Notes: a model not told the origin generated them from the letters alone. A stretch of DNA of 64,000 nt from Asparagopsis taxiformis (GCA_030407315.1 JALQPE010002509.1:1-64000), one strand, 5' to 3'. Counted from the stretch's first letter, positions 11,727 through 23,114 are shown. Translations and numbers: made by a program.

Positions 11727-13083
11727 GCGAGTAGACGATGACCTACACGCGCGAATTATCGAGATGCTGCGAAAGCACGAGCGAATGTGGAATGGCACGC
11801 TCGGAGCCATCCACGCGACAGAACACCGCATCGAACTGGTTCCGGGGGCGACCCCCGTCAACCAACCACCGTACCGCGCCGGACACGCGTCGCGCGAAAT
11901 TATCCGTACGCAAGTGGATAAGATGCTCCGCGCCGGAGTGATCGAACCTGCTACATCGGAACGGGCGAGCCCGGTCGTAGTCGTGCCTAAGAAGGACGGG
12001 ACTTCCCGCTTCTGCATCGACTACCGCCGTTTAAACGCCGCTACCGTAAAGGACGCGTATCCGATTCCACGCATGGACGATTGCGTCGATTCGCTCGGTA
12101 ACGCGACGGTTTTCACTACGCTGGACTGCAACTCGGGATACTGGCAGATCCCAGTAGCGCACGCCGACCGCGACAAGACTACGTTTACGTCGCAGGTTGG
12201 TACGTATCGCTTCCGCCGCATGCCCTTCGGACTGTCGAACGCGCCCGCGACGTTTCAGCGCGCGCTCGATATCTTGCTCGCGAACGTGAAATGGCAGCAC
12301 TGCCTAGTCTACCTGGATGACGTAATCATCTTCTCCGCAGACGTAAACGCGCACGTGCAACACGTCGACGAGATACTGGGAATCCTCGGACGCGCTGGCG
12401 TTTCGCTTAAATTCGCGAAGACTGAGTTCTTCAAGCGCTCGGTAGACTACCTGGGACATACTATTTCGCCGGGGAAGCTATCCGTACCGACGACGAAATG
12501 CGACGCGCTGCGCGATGCGACGTATCCGACGACGAAAACGCAGCTGCGCAGCTTTCTGGGAACTTGCAACGTATACCGCCGATTCGTCGAAAAATTCGCG
12601 TTCGTCGCGGCGCCGCTTACGCAGTTGCTAAAGAAGGACCAAGGAGACAGCCTACCCGCGCCGACGCCGGAGCAAACGCGCGCGTTCGAATCACTGCGAC
12701 GAGCGATGCTATCTCCGCCTATTCTTCGCCTACCGCGCGAGGGACACCCATACGTGCTCGATACCGACGCGTCGCAAGGACAAATCGGATGCGCGTTACT
12801 ACAGTTAGACGCCGACGGAGACACATTGCATCCAGTCGGATACTGGTCGCGCACGCTTAACGACGCGGAGCGAAATTATTCGACGACGGAACGCGAATGC
12901 CTCGCGGTGGTATGGGCAGTGCTACTACTACGTGCGTATCTAGAAGGACGGAAGTTCACGGTTCGCACGGACCAAAATTCGCTGCGCTGGATTCTAAACA
13001 TGACCTCTGCGGAAGGACGGCTGGCGCGCTGGCGATTGCGACTCGCCGAGTTCGAGTTCGACGTCGAATATAAAAAAGGGTAA
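11590..13083 (+). CDS. Reverse transcriptase-RNase H segment of pol
   Basis: This is the best preserved part of the element. RT motifs appear in order: VVVPKKDGTSRFCIDYRRLN, TLDCNSGYWQIPV, FRRMPFGLSNAPATFQRALD and the active-site box YLDDVIIFS. Next is FLGTCNVYRRFVEKFA, then RNase H with VLDTDASQGQIGCALLQ, YSTTERECLAVVWA and RTDQNSLRWIL. The frame ends at TAA 13081-13083 just before what reads, one base shifted, as HVIADALSRMA, the normal link to integrase. The first in-frame codon is not ATG, so translation would depend on the upstream pol frame. Confidence 0.95.
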   Translation: MHKRHRPPDDATPRDATNPPDPREADGIANATPHWEDLLRATLRDERVDDDLHARIIEMLRKHERMWNGTLGAIHATEHRIELVPGATPVNQPPYRAGHASREIIRTQVDKMLRAGVIEPATSERASPVVVVPKKDGTSRFCIDYRRLNAATVKDAYPIPRMDDCVDSLGNATVFTTLDCNSGYWQIPVAHADRDKTTFTSQVGTYRFRRMPFGLSNAPATFQRALDILLANVKWQHCLVYLDDVIIFSADVNAHVQHVDEILGILGRAGVSLKFAKTEFFKRSVDYLGHTISPGKLSVPTTKCDALRDATYPTTKTQLRSFLGTCNVYRRFVEKFAFVAAPLTQLLKKDQGDSLPAPTPEQTRAFESLRRAMLSPPILRLPREGHPYVLDTDASQGQIGCALLQLDADGDTLHPVGYWSRTLNDAERNYSTTERECLAVVWAVLLLRAYLEGRKFTVRTDQNSLRWILNMTSAEGRLARWRLRLAEFEFDVEYKKG

Positions 13084-14029
13084 AACGCCATGTCATCGCC
13101 GACGCGCTCTCGCGAATGGCCACGCGAAGCGGCGACGAGACGGAAATACCGGACGAGATACCCTGCTTCGACGCCGCGAATATCGTTTGAACCGCACGCG
13201 GACGCTTATGCGCGAACCGATACCGCGCTACTATGCGACTACGCAGAATAATACCCGAGTTTGGACTGCCTACTGGCAACTCGGTCGTGCATCGAACCGC
13301 CCTTGTCCACTGCGAGTGGATTCGCGAGCAAGCGACGGACGAATTCTGCCAAAACGCGAAGCGCGATGTCGAAACTGCGCCGCAGTCGCGCTTTCACCTG
13401 TCCCCCGATGGGATACTTATGAGGACCGCGCCGCTCGACGACGCCACGCAGATAGTCGTGCCCGAAGCGATTAAGGGGCCGCATTTTGCGAGCTAACCAT
13501 TACGCGGTAACCGCAGGACATCCGGGCGCGCGACGCACGTATGACGCAATTCGACGCGCGTACTACTGGCCGATGATGAGCGAGGACGTCTACACTACAG
13601 TGAGACAGTGCGATGCGTGCGCACGTAACCGCGTTACGCAATATCGCCATACGAACGCCCTGAAGCTATTCCCGCGACGCGCCCGCTCGAAGACGTCGCT
13701 ATCGATATCCTTGGTCCGCTGCCCGAGACTCCGCGCCAACGCCGCTTCGTACTCGTAATCGCAGACCGCTATAGCAAACTCTGCCGACTCATCGCGCTCG
13801 GACGCGTATCCGCACTCGCCGTTGCGAAGGCATTTTGCCGAGACTGGTTTTTCGTCTATGGACCGGCCGCGCACGCTACTTTCGGACAATGGGCCGCAAT
13901 TCCGCTCGAAGCTGTTTCAGGAGACTTGCGCGCTGATGGGTACGCGGAACATATTTACGACGACATACCATCCGCACGAACGAGGCGCGCAAGGTCGACC
14001 CGGAAGCCGGGTATGGAACGCGCGAGTTC
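13084..14029 (+). pseudogene. Integrase of the Ty3/Gypsy element (frameshifted and internally deleted)
   Basis: The link HVIADALSRMA lies near 13090. The HHCC zinc domain is at about 13486-13640 (HPGARRTYDAIRRAYYWPMM followed by CDACARNR). Core pieces are VLVIADRYSKLCRLIAL (about 13749-13800) and LLSDNGPQFRSKLFQETCAL...FTTTYHPH (about 13876-13980), which carries the second catalytic Asp. Immediately after TTTYHPH the normal QTNGQVER block, with the catalytic Glu, is missing and sequence jumps to the region before the chromodomain. A matching block from a less GC-rich element lies after the 3' LTR at 20088. The catalytic triad is incomplete, so it is non-functional as read. Confidence 0.82.
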
Positions 14030-14374
14030 ATGATTGACAGGTTGACGGCTGAGGGCATCGACGATACCGGCACGCCTTTATTCCGGGAGCGCTGGAAGGG
14101 CTACTCCGCGCGCGATGATACGTGGGAGCCCGAAGCGTCCCTGCCCGCGCCTATCGTCGCCCGTTTTCGCCGTGATCAAGGACGGCCCGCCTCTAAAACC
14201 GCTGCGCGCGCTACTGCCGACGGCCCTGCGGCGCTGCGTAACCGCCGAAGTCGCTCAATGAAGCTCTCAGCCCCGAGGGAGGCGCCCGATGGCGCGCCGC
14301 GAAAAACGACACCTACCCGCATCAGCGCGCGTATTGCAAGCCGACAAGCGACGCCCCGGGCGCAACGCAATTAA
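14030..14374 (+). CDS. Chromodomain at the integrase C-terminus
   Basis: The frame reads IDRLTAEGIDDTGTPLFRER, then WKGYSARDDTWEPEASL. This is a typical chromodomain core (hydrophobic strand, WxGY, TWEP) and classes the element as a chromovirus. Such domains tether integration to histone marks. The listed ATG is internal to pol, and the domain would normally be the C-terminal end of integrase. A basic, low-complexity tail follows. Confidence 0.85.
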   Translation: MIDRLTAEGIDDTGTPLFRERWKGYSARDDTWEPEASLPAPIVARFRRDQGRPASKTAARATADGPAALRNRRSRSMKLSAPREAPDGAPRKTTPTRISARIASRQATPRAQRN

Positions 14375-16347
14375 TGCACGAAGCGTTGCGGGCGGTGGGG
14401 TTGCCATCCACGTGCGTTTACGTCGACGAAGAAGCTGCGCGAGCGCCAGATGACCACCTGGCAGCGGTAAGCATCCAACGCAAACACAGCTACCCGCCTT
14501 GCATCACGCCAAACTACTATCGGCAGTACGGACCGGGAGGAGATACGACTTATTGCCGCCAAGCGTCGCCGCGCCACGCAACCGCTTCGTCGCACAACAC
14601 GCAAACGCTTCCTCGAACGCCTTGTAACCGTTTCGTCGTACGCCACGCAATCGCCGTTCGCGCCAACGCTCCGTCGTTCGGCACGCAACGCCCGGTTCGT
14701 CGTACGCCATGCAACACGCGTCGCATCGTCGTCCGCTACTCCCCGCGCAAGCGACATTCTACCGCTGAATGACCTGGACTACTGCCGCACGCAATGAAGC
14801 GACGCCGCTCGCGAGCCGCGTACGTGCGCGCTGACAGGTTGGACACGATTCGACGTTTGCCCGCCGCGCTACTACCCGCGCCGACTACCCGCGCGAAGGC
14901 GCGCCGCCCCGGACTAAACTACCTGAATCTCGACGCTTGGCAACACACGAAAGGGCCCTCACAGACGCTGGTCGGTCCGGCATCGACACGCGTCGCGCGG
15001 GACGCCACCACCGCGAAAATATTGAGCCCCCTCGCTGACGCTCGAGACGTTGCCTGTTAAGAAGTGCGATAAGCGCGAAAAGCCCATGACGGACGTTGCG
15101 TCAATCTCGCTAAACAGGCGCCACGCAATATTCGCCGCTTGCGTTTCGGTCGCCTTTCGTTCGCCACGCGACTATCCGCCGTTTACGCCACGTAACGCCC
15201 AACGACCGTCTACCGCCACACGGACACTGCGCCACTACGCTCGTTGGAACCGCCGCGAATACGAACGACCGCGTATCTCTGGATTCGTTGCGAGTTGGAC
15301 CTCGACTAACACCCGACCTACTCCAGAGGCCGCGACATGCGCGGGACCACACGATGCGTTTTCGCGCGAAAAAAGGGGAGCGACACTGGCGCTGGCGTGC
15401 GAGCTGGCCCGGCTATTTAGCAATTCTACCGTCCCACTCGAATTGTCCCATTGGAAAAATGCGACAAAAGGGGCACCCGAATCGCGCGCCGTCAAGCTGG
15501 CCCCCGCACCGTGACGAACTGTCCCCTACTACCGTCACCTGATTGGACGACAACATACGCGAACTCCAGCGAGGCGCTCGAAGCTGGTGGAAGGACGCAG
15601 ACCCCTGGACGCACGCAGCCCCCTACCGAGAATATAGTGGTGCCCACGTGCATGGTTCCCCCTCAACCCAAGCGTGGAGAATGAGGCTCGCTCCAAGAAG
15701 GGAAGAATGTGACCCCACCCGAGCCCCCTAGGTACCATTCGGCCGTCCGCTCTAGTCACGGAACAATAGACACGGTAGCAAACGGCGAACGCAGGTAGTA
15801 GGCGACGCGAACGACGGATGCGAAGAAGCGAATGAACCAGCGACGCGAACGACGAATGCGTAAGGCGGCACGAATTGACGACGCGAAGCGGACGCGAACA
15901 ACGAATACGCATGCGAAAACTAACCAGCGACGTCGAGAATTGCGCGTGACGAACCGACGAAACGAAACCGCTACGACGAACTCGTACCGACGCGCTACCC
16001 GTCCAGACTCCCTTCTTCTACCCCCCACTCAAACCTTTCTCGCTTCGCAACTTATGCATTCTACCCCTCCCTTCCCCCCGCGCGCACGACTGGAGGAACG
16101 CCGACGTGGGCAGCGGGCAAATACGGTTTCAAGCAACGACACGCGCGCCCCTTCGCGGAAACACCGGCTCATGCATGCATTTGACGGAACCCGCGTTGCG
16201 CTGTCGCTCACTCAAAAGCTGCAGGAACCCTGGCGTTTCACGGCCGCAAGCGTGTCGGACGGGAGGACCCCGCATTAGGTGGGGTACAAACAAGGGGAGT
16301 TTATTTCAAAAGAGGATGCAATGCGAGGAGGAAGAACGAAGTGATAG
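14375..16347. other. GC-rich internal region of the retrotransposon, nothing recognised
   Basis: About 2 kb between the chromodomain and the antisense frame is rich in CGAACGACG-type words. It contains many short frames on both strands, but none shows a motif or a start I would defend. It may be decayed sequence or untranslated spacer. Confidence 0.4.
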
Positions 16348-19124
16348 CTAAGACGGAGGCGCGCGCGTGTCGTCGTCTCGACGCGAAGCCCGGCTCGACG
16401 AACTGGCTGCCGCACCGCGCGATCGAGCACGCCTTGAAGCCGTATCTGCCTGGTGACCGCGTCGCCATTCGGAATTTAACACCCGAACGACGCGCCCGTC
16501 GTGTACGCCAATCCGGAGTGGAGGGATACCCCTACGCCTCGCGCGACCCGCGGAACTCGCCGCTGCACGCGAACGCGTCATGGGACGCGCCCCGCCACGA
16601 CCCGAACCAACGCTTCCCGTCGCGCCACGCGTCGCATCTGCGCGCAACCCGCTCTCCGACTGCGTCGCGCCAGTCGACTCCCTTTCATCAACAGAACCCG
16701 CAGGAGAACGCTGCATGAAATTGACGACGTCATTTAACGCCGAGCCCATACGGTGAGCGCGTTCGATAGTTTCCTGAACCCGACGGACAGTCTCCCTCTC
16801 CCGAGCGCGATACCCGTCACGCACAGCGGCGATTCGAGCAGCCAACCGACCCCTCTCCGCCTCCAAATTAGATTCGACTTCGGCCAACGCACGCTGCGCG
16901 GCCTCCTGCGCTGAACCGGCGGAATCATAACGAGACTGAAGGGCCGCCAACGCTTCGCGACCACCTTCAACCTCCTTCTCCTGTTTCGCCGCACGACCTT
17001 GCATTACGCCGATATCCTTATGCATACGCTCGATGCGCACGGCGTCTTCGTCGACCTTACGCTTCAGCGCGGCCTCGCGCGCCTCGTTCGCATCGTCGCG
17101 AGCCTTAATCGCCTCGTCGCGGGCCTTGATAGCCACGTCAAGGCGCCCCAGGACTTCGTCTCGAGCTTGGGGGACCGACGTCACACGCGAAAGCGCCTCG
17201 TCGCGGTTTTGTTCAGCAGACGAGATTTGTGCCTGCAAGTTGGCCGCACCCGTTGAATCCGCTAAGGCAACGACGTCTTCGCCGTCCACCGCCGCCGGCG
17301 CCTCCGCCGGGTCAATAACCGCGACCGCGCTCGACGCCGCGACGCTACCAACCGCCGCGCTCGCGCTCGCACCACCCGAAGCGTTAGCGTTGTCTTGGCT
17401 TGGATTGGACTTCTTCAACTCCTGCAGTTCGTTATAAACCTTGACGTACTCTGCCCGTAGCGCGGCGTCCAACTGAGTAATGTCAACAGGAGGCCGAGGC
17501 GACTCAGAGAATAACGAATAGCGCCCGTCGCGGAAACGCCGGCGCTCGACGGCCAATAACGCAGCCATGCCGAGGTATTGCGCGTACTCGCGCGAATTAG
17601 TTGCGCGCATCACATGCAATTCGTTGGAAGATAAGGCCGACAAGACGGCATCCACGGTCACAACGTCACCCGCTTCCAAGTGCGCGAATGCGCTGCGCGA
17701 CGGGTTACGCGGCGACTTCAACAACAAGTGCGGAATTTCGGTATGACGATGAACCCCGAGCGCGCCGTGCGCCCATTCTATCACGCCGCGTTCCGCGCTC
17801 CAAGGCAACCACTGGCCACCCTCGTTAAAGTCCACACCCGGGGCGACGTCGAAGACAGGCGTCTCGTCCCAAGGACATGCGCGATGCTCCGTCAAAAGAC
17901 TCTCCAAATGCGCAACCGAATACGTGCCGCCACGAACGACCGCCGCAGCGCCGACGCTCTCGATGCCAGCCACGAGTCTGTCGCTCAAGCGAACGATGCG
18001 GCGCTCGACGAACGCGACATGGAGCCACGCGCAAGCCACCATGACGACCCACTCGCTAAGGGCAACGGCCCAGAAATAAGAACGCGTCTCCACAGGGACG
18101 TCGAGACCAAGAAGAACGGACGGCGCATAGTGGAAGACACAGGGCAAAGGAACGGAAAAGATTCTGGCGCCTCCGGCCAGTCGCGCGGATCGTAGCGCGG
18201 AAAGAAAGCGCCAACGCGATCCTCGGGGAACTCGCGAAACTCCGCGTCGCGATACGTGACGAAGTAACCAGCGGAGCGGCGCATGCGTAACTCGCGGCGC
18301 GCTTCGGCACGCATCCCCGCGTCAAAGAACCACGGTACACTGACTTCTCCTTCTTGTTCGATGTCGTTCCAGGGGACACCACCGTCCAACAAGAAGCCGG
18401 CGCTAGGCGCCGCCGCCCACGGATCAAGATGCGCAAATTCGTCGCGACGCATCGTTCGGAGCCGCGCCAGATGACGCACAAGCCGCTCGTCCGCTGCGTC
18501 CTCGAGGAAATAGGCATCGCATGGAAGATTAGTGGGTACGGCTAAATCGCACAGGGCCGCTTCACGCCGCGCATCCCACACGGCCTGCGCGTTCTTATGA
18601 CCGGGCAACACCGCGTAGCGGTTGACGTCGGCGATACGCACCCACTGGGTACGCCGCGGGAAGTATTGAACACGGCCTAGCTCAGTCCAAGTCGGCATCG
18701 CGCGCGGAAGGAAACGGAAGGCAGAAGGGTCTTCGTAGCGCGCACGCGGGGCGACGGCGGGTACGTGTTGCGTAGCAGAAGGAAGAGAAACAGACGAAGG
18801 AGCAGGAATGGACCGCAAAGGCACGCCGACGTTCGTGCGACTCCCAGACGCGGATGCGGGAGCACCAGTCACGTCCACTGTCGCGTCGATACCGGGCGAT
18901 GCGTCAGCGCCGTCCGTATTATGCGCACTCGCCGTAGCGCCAACCGGAGCGCTCGCGGATGACGCTTGAGCCATGGAAAGATAGAACGGGCTCTCGGGGC
19001 TCGCAGGCGCAGGCGAAGCGAAGCGCGAAACGGCAGACGGAGTGCGTAGCGGCGTCGCAGCGCCTTCGCCGGAAGGAATGCTGGCCCGCAGCCAGCTCGG
19101 AAGGGTATCACCGTCGTGCGCCAT
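16348..19124 (-). CDS. Antisense ~925-codon coiled-coil ORF inside the LTR element (one frameshift)
   Basis: On the strand opposite to gag-pol, a frame starts at ATG 19124 (MAHDGDTLPSWLRAS; the upstream in-frame codon is TTG). It runs to about 18100 and then continues one base shifted (about 17985-18147) to 16348. The first half is Ala/Ser/Pro-rich, followed by a folded-looking region (RARYEDPSAFRFLPRAMPTW, VRIADVNRYAVLPGHKN, WAAAPSAGFLLDGGVPWNDI). The second half has a long Ala/Arg/Glu-rich coiled coil (about 17240-16750, KARDEAIKARDDANEAREAA) and a basic Ser/Arg tail. I do not recognise a family. Antisense ORFs between pol and the 3' LTR are known in some Ty3/Gypsy lineages, and this one fits that position. 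It has no Cys knuckle. Confidence 0.65.
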
Positions 19125-19289
19125 AGCGTGCGAATCGGTAAGGATGACGGCGAACGCGGGTGGCAAGAGAGAAGGAAGAAGGAGATGGAACAAAAGAGAA
19201 GAGGTTGCAGACGAAAAGAGTAGAACGAAGGAAACGGAAGAGCACGTGAGGAAAGAGATGACGCGCGAGGACGCGCTGTGATGTTAGTC

Positions 19290-19297
19290 GGGAGGAG
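19290..19297 (+). promoter_or_regulatory. Polypurine tract
   Basis: GGGAGGAG directly abuts the TGTAATG start of the 3' LTR, the position of the plus-strand primer of LTR retrotransposons. A broader purine-rich stretch precedes it (about 19165-19260). Confidence 0.7.
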
Positions 19298-20087
19298 TGT
19301 AATGCAATTTATGTTGCAAGCGCGCGCGCGGGTCGGAGCGATGCGTCGCGTTGAGTCCGCGTGCATCCGCGCTGAGTTAGTTAGTAAGCGAGCGTATGCG
19401 TGGCGATTCGATTACGTGGCACGGCGCGGCTGTGCGAACGCGTACGATTGCGAGCTTGGCGCCACGTGTAGCGCCTTTTGCGAAATTCCCTTTATTTCCT
19501 TTTTTTGGGTTTTTTATGACGAAAGTCTTTTTCCCAAATATTTCCCTTTTTGCGTGCGAGCGAGCGGCCGCCGGCCGGCCATGGAATGACAGACTGTCCT
19601 TTAGTAGTTAGCTATTAATGGTCGTTCAGCTTCGCACCTTACCAATAAACAGTCAGCATCTTCGCAGCTACGAGTTAAGCGTTTAGCGAATCGCGAGGAC
19701 CGATTGCGTTGAAACGTTGCGTGCGGGTTGCTCACGATCGCCGACGTTCGCGTGCGCGCTGCGCATAAACCGATCGTCGAACCGCGTCGCACCGCGATAG
19801 CGCGCGTTGCGTCGCACGCCACTAGGCCAGGGATTTACGACCCCTGTGTAGATCGCGTTGTGCTCGAGTTTACTCGGTGATCTCGCCTGAGATCACGGCT
19901 TGCGCCGGCCCGCGAATCCTGTGTTGCGATCGTTTCCCTACGCGTTCCGCCGTTGTACCACCCGTTCGCCAGCGCGACCGAGCGACGCGCGAACGCAAGT
20001 TCAACCAGCGCGTTACGGTTCACCTCGCCCTGACACGGCTGCAATTCTAGAACTCCCTTAGCGATCGCCACCCCGGCTGGTCCTACA
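19298..20087 (+). repeat. 3' LTR
   Basis: It begins TGTAATGCAATTT and ends TCCTACA. It is collinear with 7400-8192 and differs by short indels, for example in the CGCGCGCG and T/A homopolymer runs. Sequence identity to the 5' LTR stops at CTACA on both copies, which defines the LTR end. Confidence 0.9.
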
Positions 20088-20452
20088 CTTACCATCTCCA
20101 GACAAATGGGCAAGTCGAACGGTATAACCGTACTCTATTGAGCATGCTACGTAATTACGTTAATGATAACCAGGACGACTGGGATGCTTACGCATCAGCG
20201 TTAACCTATGCGTACAACACGCACGTGCATCGCACAACGGGTACCACACCCTTCGACCTAATCCTAAGCCGGCCTCCACCGCCATACGCAACACACCATT
20301 CGGTGAAAAGGAAGGCAACGCCAGACGCGTTCACGAAGCAAGACTTCCTACGCCGTATTACGGATACCATTGATATGGCAGGTAAACGCCTTCACAGCGC
20401 GCAAGCACGCTACAAGCCTAACTTCGACAGAACAGGAAAAGCAAGTTTTTGA
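20088..20452 (+). pseudogene. Integrase C-terminal fragment of another Ty3/Gypsy element
   Basis: Directly after the 3' LTR a frame reads YHLQTNGQVERYNRTLLSML, then WDAYASALTYAYNTHVHRTT and GTTPFDLILSRPPPP. This is the part of Ty3/Gypsy integrase carrying the catalytic Glu (QVER) and the HxxTGxTPF block. It is just what is missing from the integrase at 13980, but codon use is far less GC-rich, so it is probably a different element. It ends at a stop near 20450 without a chromodomain. Confidence 0.8.
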
Positions 20453-21419
20453 AAAACCAGTAAATTTTATGGTCTGGACCATTAGAAATTAGTGGAATGG
20501 CAAACCATAAAAAAATCGCAGAAATTACCGGCGCCGTGCCATAGATAAGTAGTGGAAATACCGTAAAGAATAGAGTGGAATGAAACTGCGCCGTGGGAGT
20601 GGGTATAAGCACCGTGACATGGTGGAATTTTCCACTACTGTACGGAAAAATAACATTGGAAAGGACAAAGACACGTCGCGTTGGTCATGACGGTGACCGG
20701 AGGTGGCATATTCCATTATTTTTAGAATTTACTTGCTGGAATCACGAGACGAGGGAACCATATGTATGACAGTACCATGTTGGACTCGAACCATGAACAT
20801 TGATGGTCACGCCGGTCTGAGGTACTGGTGGTAGTCGTAGCAATGTAGTGATGGTAGAGGGATGGAGTGGTACTGACTGTTCCAACGCGCCATACGCTTC
20901 GATGACGTCACGTTTTGGACGTCCATGCAGAATCATATGAAAGAGGCGAGATACAGAGTGTATGACGTGAACTAGCTAATCTCGTTATGGTCATTGTTCT
21001 ACCATAGGTAGGGTACGGTCGAAAGAGTAGATAATTGTACTTGAGTTTAGTTTCTGTAGTATTACTTAGTAAAGAATGGCACCATCTATGTTGATTTTTA
21101 GCACAGATACTACGGCATAGTTACTGTCGAAGTCGCAAAATTTTGTAATAAAGTCACTCCCGCATACACAAGATTGACCTGAATAGTGAGTTCCGCCCTG
21201 GCTTTAAGCGTTACTAGTATCTTAAACGCAGTATTAGTGGATTTGAAAACTTGTGCGGCAGTAGGGAACAAGGTAGTGAATTCGTATCATACGATAAAAA
21301 TGAAAAATTGGACGTTACAGACATGGGTGAAGTAGTATCTAGTGAAGAAGTCGACGAAGACTTGTCCTAAACAAAATTGCAGATAGTGCGTTGTAGTATC
21401 TTTATTTCGTGGAGGAACT
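20453..21419. other. AT-rich intergenic, nothing recognised
   Basis: The stretch contains recurring short TAGTGGAA/GTGGAAT words but no supported gene. It holds the presumed promoter of the plus-strand gene at 21420. Confidence 0.4.
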
Positions 21420-23114
21420 ATGACGAGGCGTGAATCATTGCGAATTAGGCGACAGAGCGAAAAAGCGAAAGCTGGTCGTGAGCGTGAGCGGGCAGCTGCC
21501 GTAGATGCACTCCCATGTGTCGGAACGGAAATAGACGTATGGTTCCAAGTTGGCGATGACGCAATATGGTGGAAGGCTACGGTTGTGGAAATGAAACTTC
21601 CTGAGCAGTATCCTGTCTGCAGTGGTAAGCCGTCAGTGGGAGACCGCATCGACGTAGACAGAGGAGATGGAATGTACACGCCTGGTGTGGTGGAGCAGAA
21701 TGGAAAGGATGTGGATGATGCAATCGTGAGGTTGACGAGGGAGGAAAAGGAGATATCAGTCTTGGAAGTCACTACGTGGCGGCATTCGAACGCTGTGAAG
21801 CCGAGTCATAATGAAATGGCAGTGGCAGAAGGCAGATTGTTATACGATGCTATTCCTGAAATGAATTATCCTTGTGTCGCCTACGAAAACGTAAAGTTTC
21901 TGCTCGGAAATAAGTTGATGTCGGGGGGCCAGCCCCCGACACCGTGGCGAACGAGCAATGGAGAGGCTGTGGATTACGAAGCGGAGAGAGTAGAATGTCA
22001 TGACCAATCAGATGGAGAATCTGAAGCGATATCACCGCAGAGGAAGAAGCCAAAAGTGGAATCAGCACTTGACGTCAAAACATACAGTGGTATGGAGACA
22101 AGGCTGAGAACACTAGAAAATATAATGCTTTCTGGAAATGCTAGCGAGATTCGGCTTGGTTGGAACGAAAGGGTTCTAAATTGTGCATCAACAGTATCGG
22201 CTGGTAAGATTTTGTTAATGCTCTTGCAGCGTGCGGTAGAGAAAGTTGTGGAACAGGTTAATCGAAGCACTTTGTCAACCCCAGGGGGTGGCTACCCACA
22301 TGGTGAGATTGACGGTGCATGCACGAGTGGAACGGCTATTAGCGGACCTGTCCAGATTCCAATCTCATTGAGCACTGAGCTATTCCGGGAAATGCTAAAG
22401 GGAACAGCAGAAACCTATCGAGGGGGGTATTACAAAGTGTACCCAGGGCTTCACGCGGCAGTGGCTGGAAATGGCGGAGAAGCTGTGAACATTACGTGTT
22501 CCAGTTTTTCCACACTATCGGATCTGCTAGGATTGGGGCACAGATGGCGAACTGAGTCTCTGGTTCATAGGCGTAACATAAGCAACTCGGAAGGGGAGGA
22601 GAATGAAGAGTGTGGTGACATGAACGGAACAGCGAGGCCATGTGCTCTGCGGTTGTTTGGTACGATATTGTGCTCGGAAACGATGGAAGCACAGTCGACA
22701 TCTGTTGCAATTGGCAGTAGCTCGTTCTGCATTGCCGGATCTAAATCGAACGTATGGTGTCTGGCTCGCAACGGTAGTGCTGTAGTCCAAGGTGAATATG
22801 TGAACGGAATGGAGCTGCAGGAATGTCCCTCGATATGTGGCGTGCACGGGGGGTTCGATGGTGACGGGAGTCTAGAAGGGTGGAGAAGCGAAAGAAAGAA
22901 ATGTTTCCGCATTGAATGGGAACCTACGACGCAAAGGAAAAGAGGAAGGGCTGGTGACATGTTGTGGGGAACATTGAGAGTGCATATGCCGTATGTCATA
23001 TTCCGTGGTGTGGAAGAACCATGTAGAATAGGCAAGTTAATATCGGAAGATGTGGTCAATGATGTGGTGGGGTATAGTGTGTCAGAGAAAAGGGCAGAGG
23101 AGTACATAAAATGA
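21420..23114 (+). CDS. Tudor/Agenet-like nuclear protein, set A (candidate chromatin reader)
   Basis: A 564-residue intronless frame starts at ATG 21420. After a basic coiled N-terminus (RLRIRRQSEKAKAGRERER type), residues about 35-110 look like a Tudor/Agenet barrel: GTEIDVWFQVGDDAIWWKAT, then GDRIDVDRGDGMYTPGVVEQ and EISVLEVTTWRH. A PWRTSNGEAVDY block follows, then an acidic/basic linker with the NLS-like PQRKKPKVE, a short coil METRLRTLENIML, and a C-terminal domain (about 380-560) ending in GTLRVHMPYVIFRGVEEP. Barrel, PWR block, coil and C-terminal pattern recur in the broken gene at 35082-36441, so the two are paralogues. It converges on the coiled-coil gene 126 bp away. Tudor-type barrels commonly bind methylated lysine or arginine; whether this one does is inference. 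Confidence 0.7.
   Translation: MTRRESLRIRRQSEKAKAGRERERAAAVDALPCVGTEIDVWFQVGDDAIWWKATVVEMKLPEQYPVCSGKPSVGDRIDVDRGDGMYTPGVVEQNGKDVDDAIVRLTREEKEISVLEVTTWRHSNAVKPSHNEMAVAEGRLLYDAIPEMNYPCVAYENVKFLLGNKLMSGGQPPTPWRTSNGEAVDYEAERVECHDQSDGESEAISPQRKKPKVESALDVKTYSGMETRLRTLENIMLSGNASEIRLGWNERVLNCASTVSAGKILLMLLQRAVEKVVEQVNRSTLSTPGGGYPHGEIDGACTSGTAISGPVQIPISLSTELFREMLKGTAETYRGGYYKVYPGLHAAVAGNGGEAVNITCSSFSTLSDLLGLGHRWRTESLVHRRNISNSEGEENEECGDMNGTARPCALRLFGTILCSETMEAQSTSVAIGSSSFCIAGSKSNVWCLARNGSAVVQGEYVNGMELQECPSICGVHGGFDGDGSLEGWRSERKKCFRIEWEPTTQRKRGRAGDMLWGTLRVHMPYVIFRGVEEPCRIGKLISEDVVNDVVGYSVSEKRAEEYIK

Larger units (their letters stand above)
7400..20087 (+). mobile_element. Ty3/Gypsy chromovirus LTR retrotransposon (~12.7 kb, decayed, with antisense ORF)
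   Basis: Two near-identical direct repeats of about 790 bp flank gag, retropepsin, RT-RNase H, integrase and chromodomain in the Ty3/Gypsy order. PBS and PPT lie where expected. The element is much more GC-rich than its surroundings (runs of CGCG, ACGCG and GCGAACGC). Frameshifts break gag, the PR/RT junction, the RT/IN junction and IN, so this copy is non-autonomous as read. The LTR pair differs mainly by short indels, which implies a fairly recent insertion or indel errors in the assembly. Between the chromodomain and the 3' LTR lies a long antisense reading frame. No convincing target-site duplication is seen (CCATG before, CTTAC after). Confidence 0.93.

Noticed and set aside
7394..20095. 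ACCAT as a 5-bp target duplication of the LTR element
   Set aside because: It would require the LTR to start with G and end with TT, against the TG...CA ends, the abutting PPT and the PBS spacing. No duplication is claimed.
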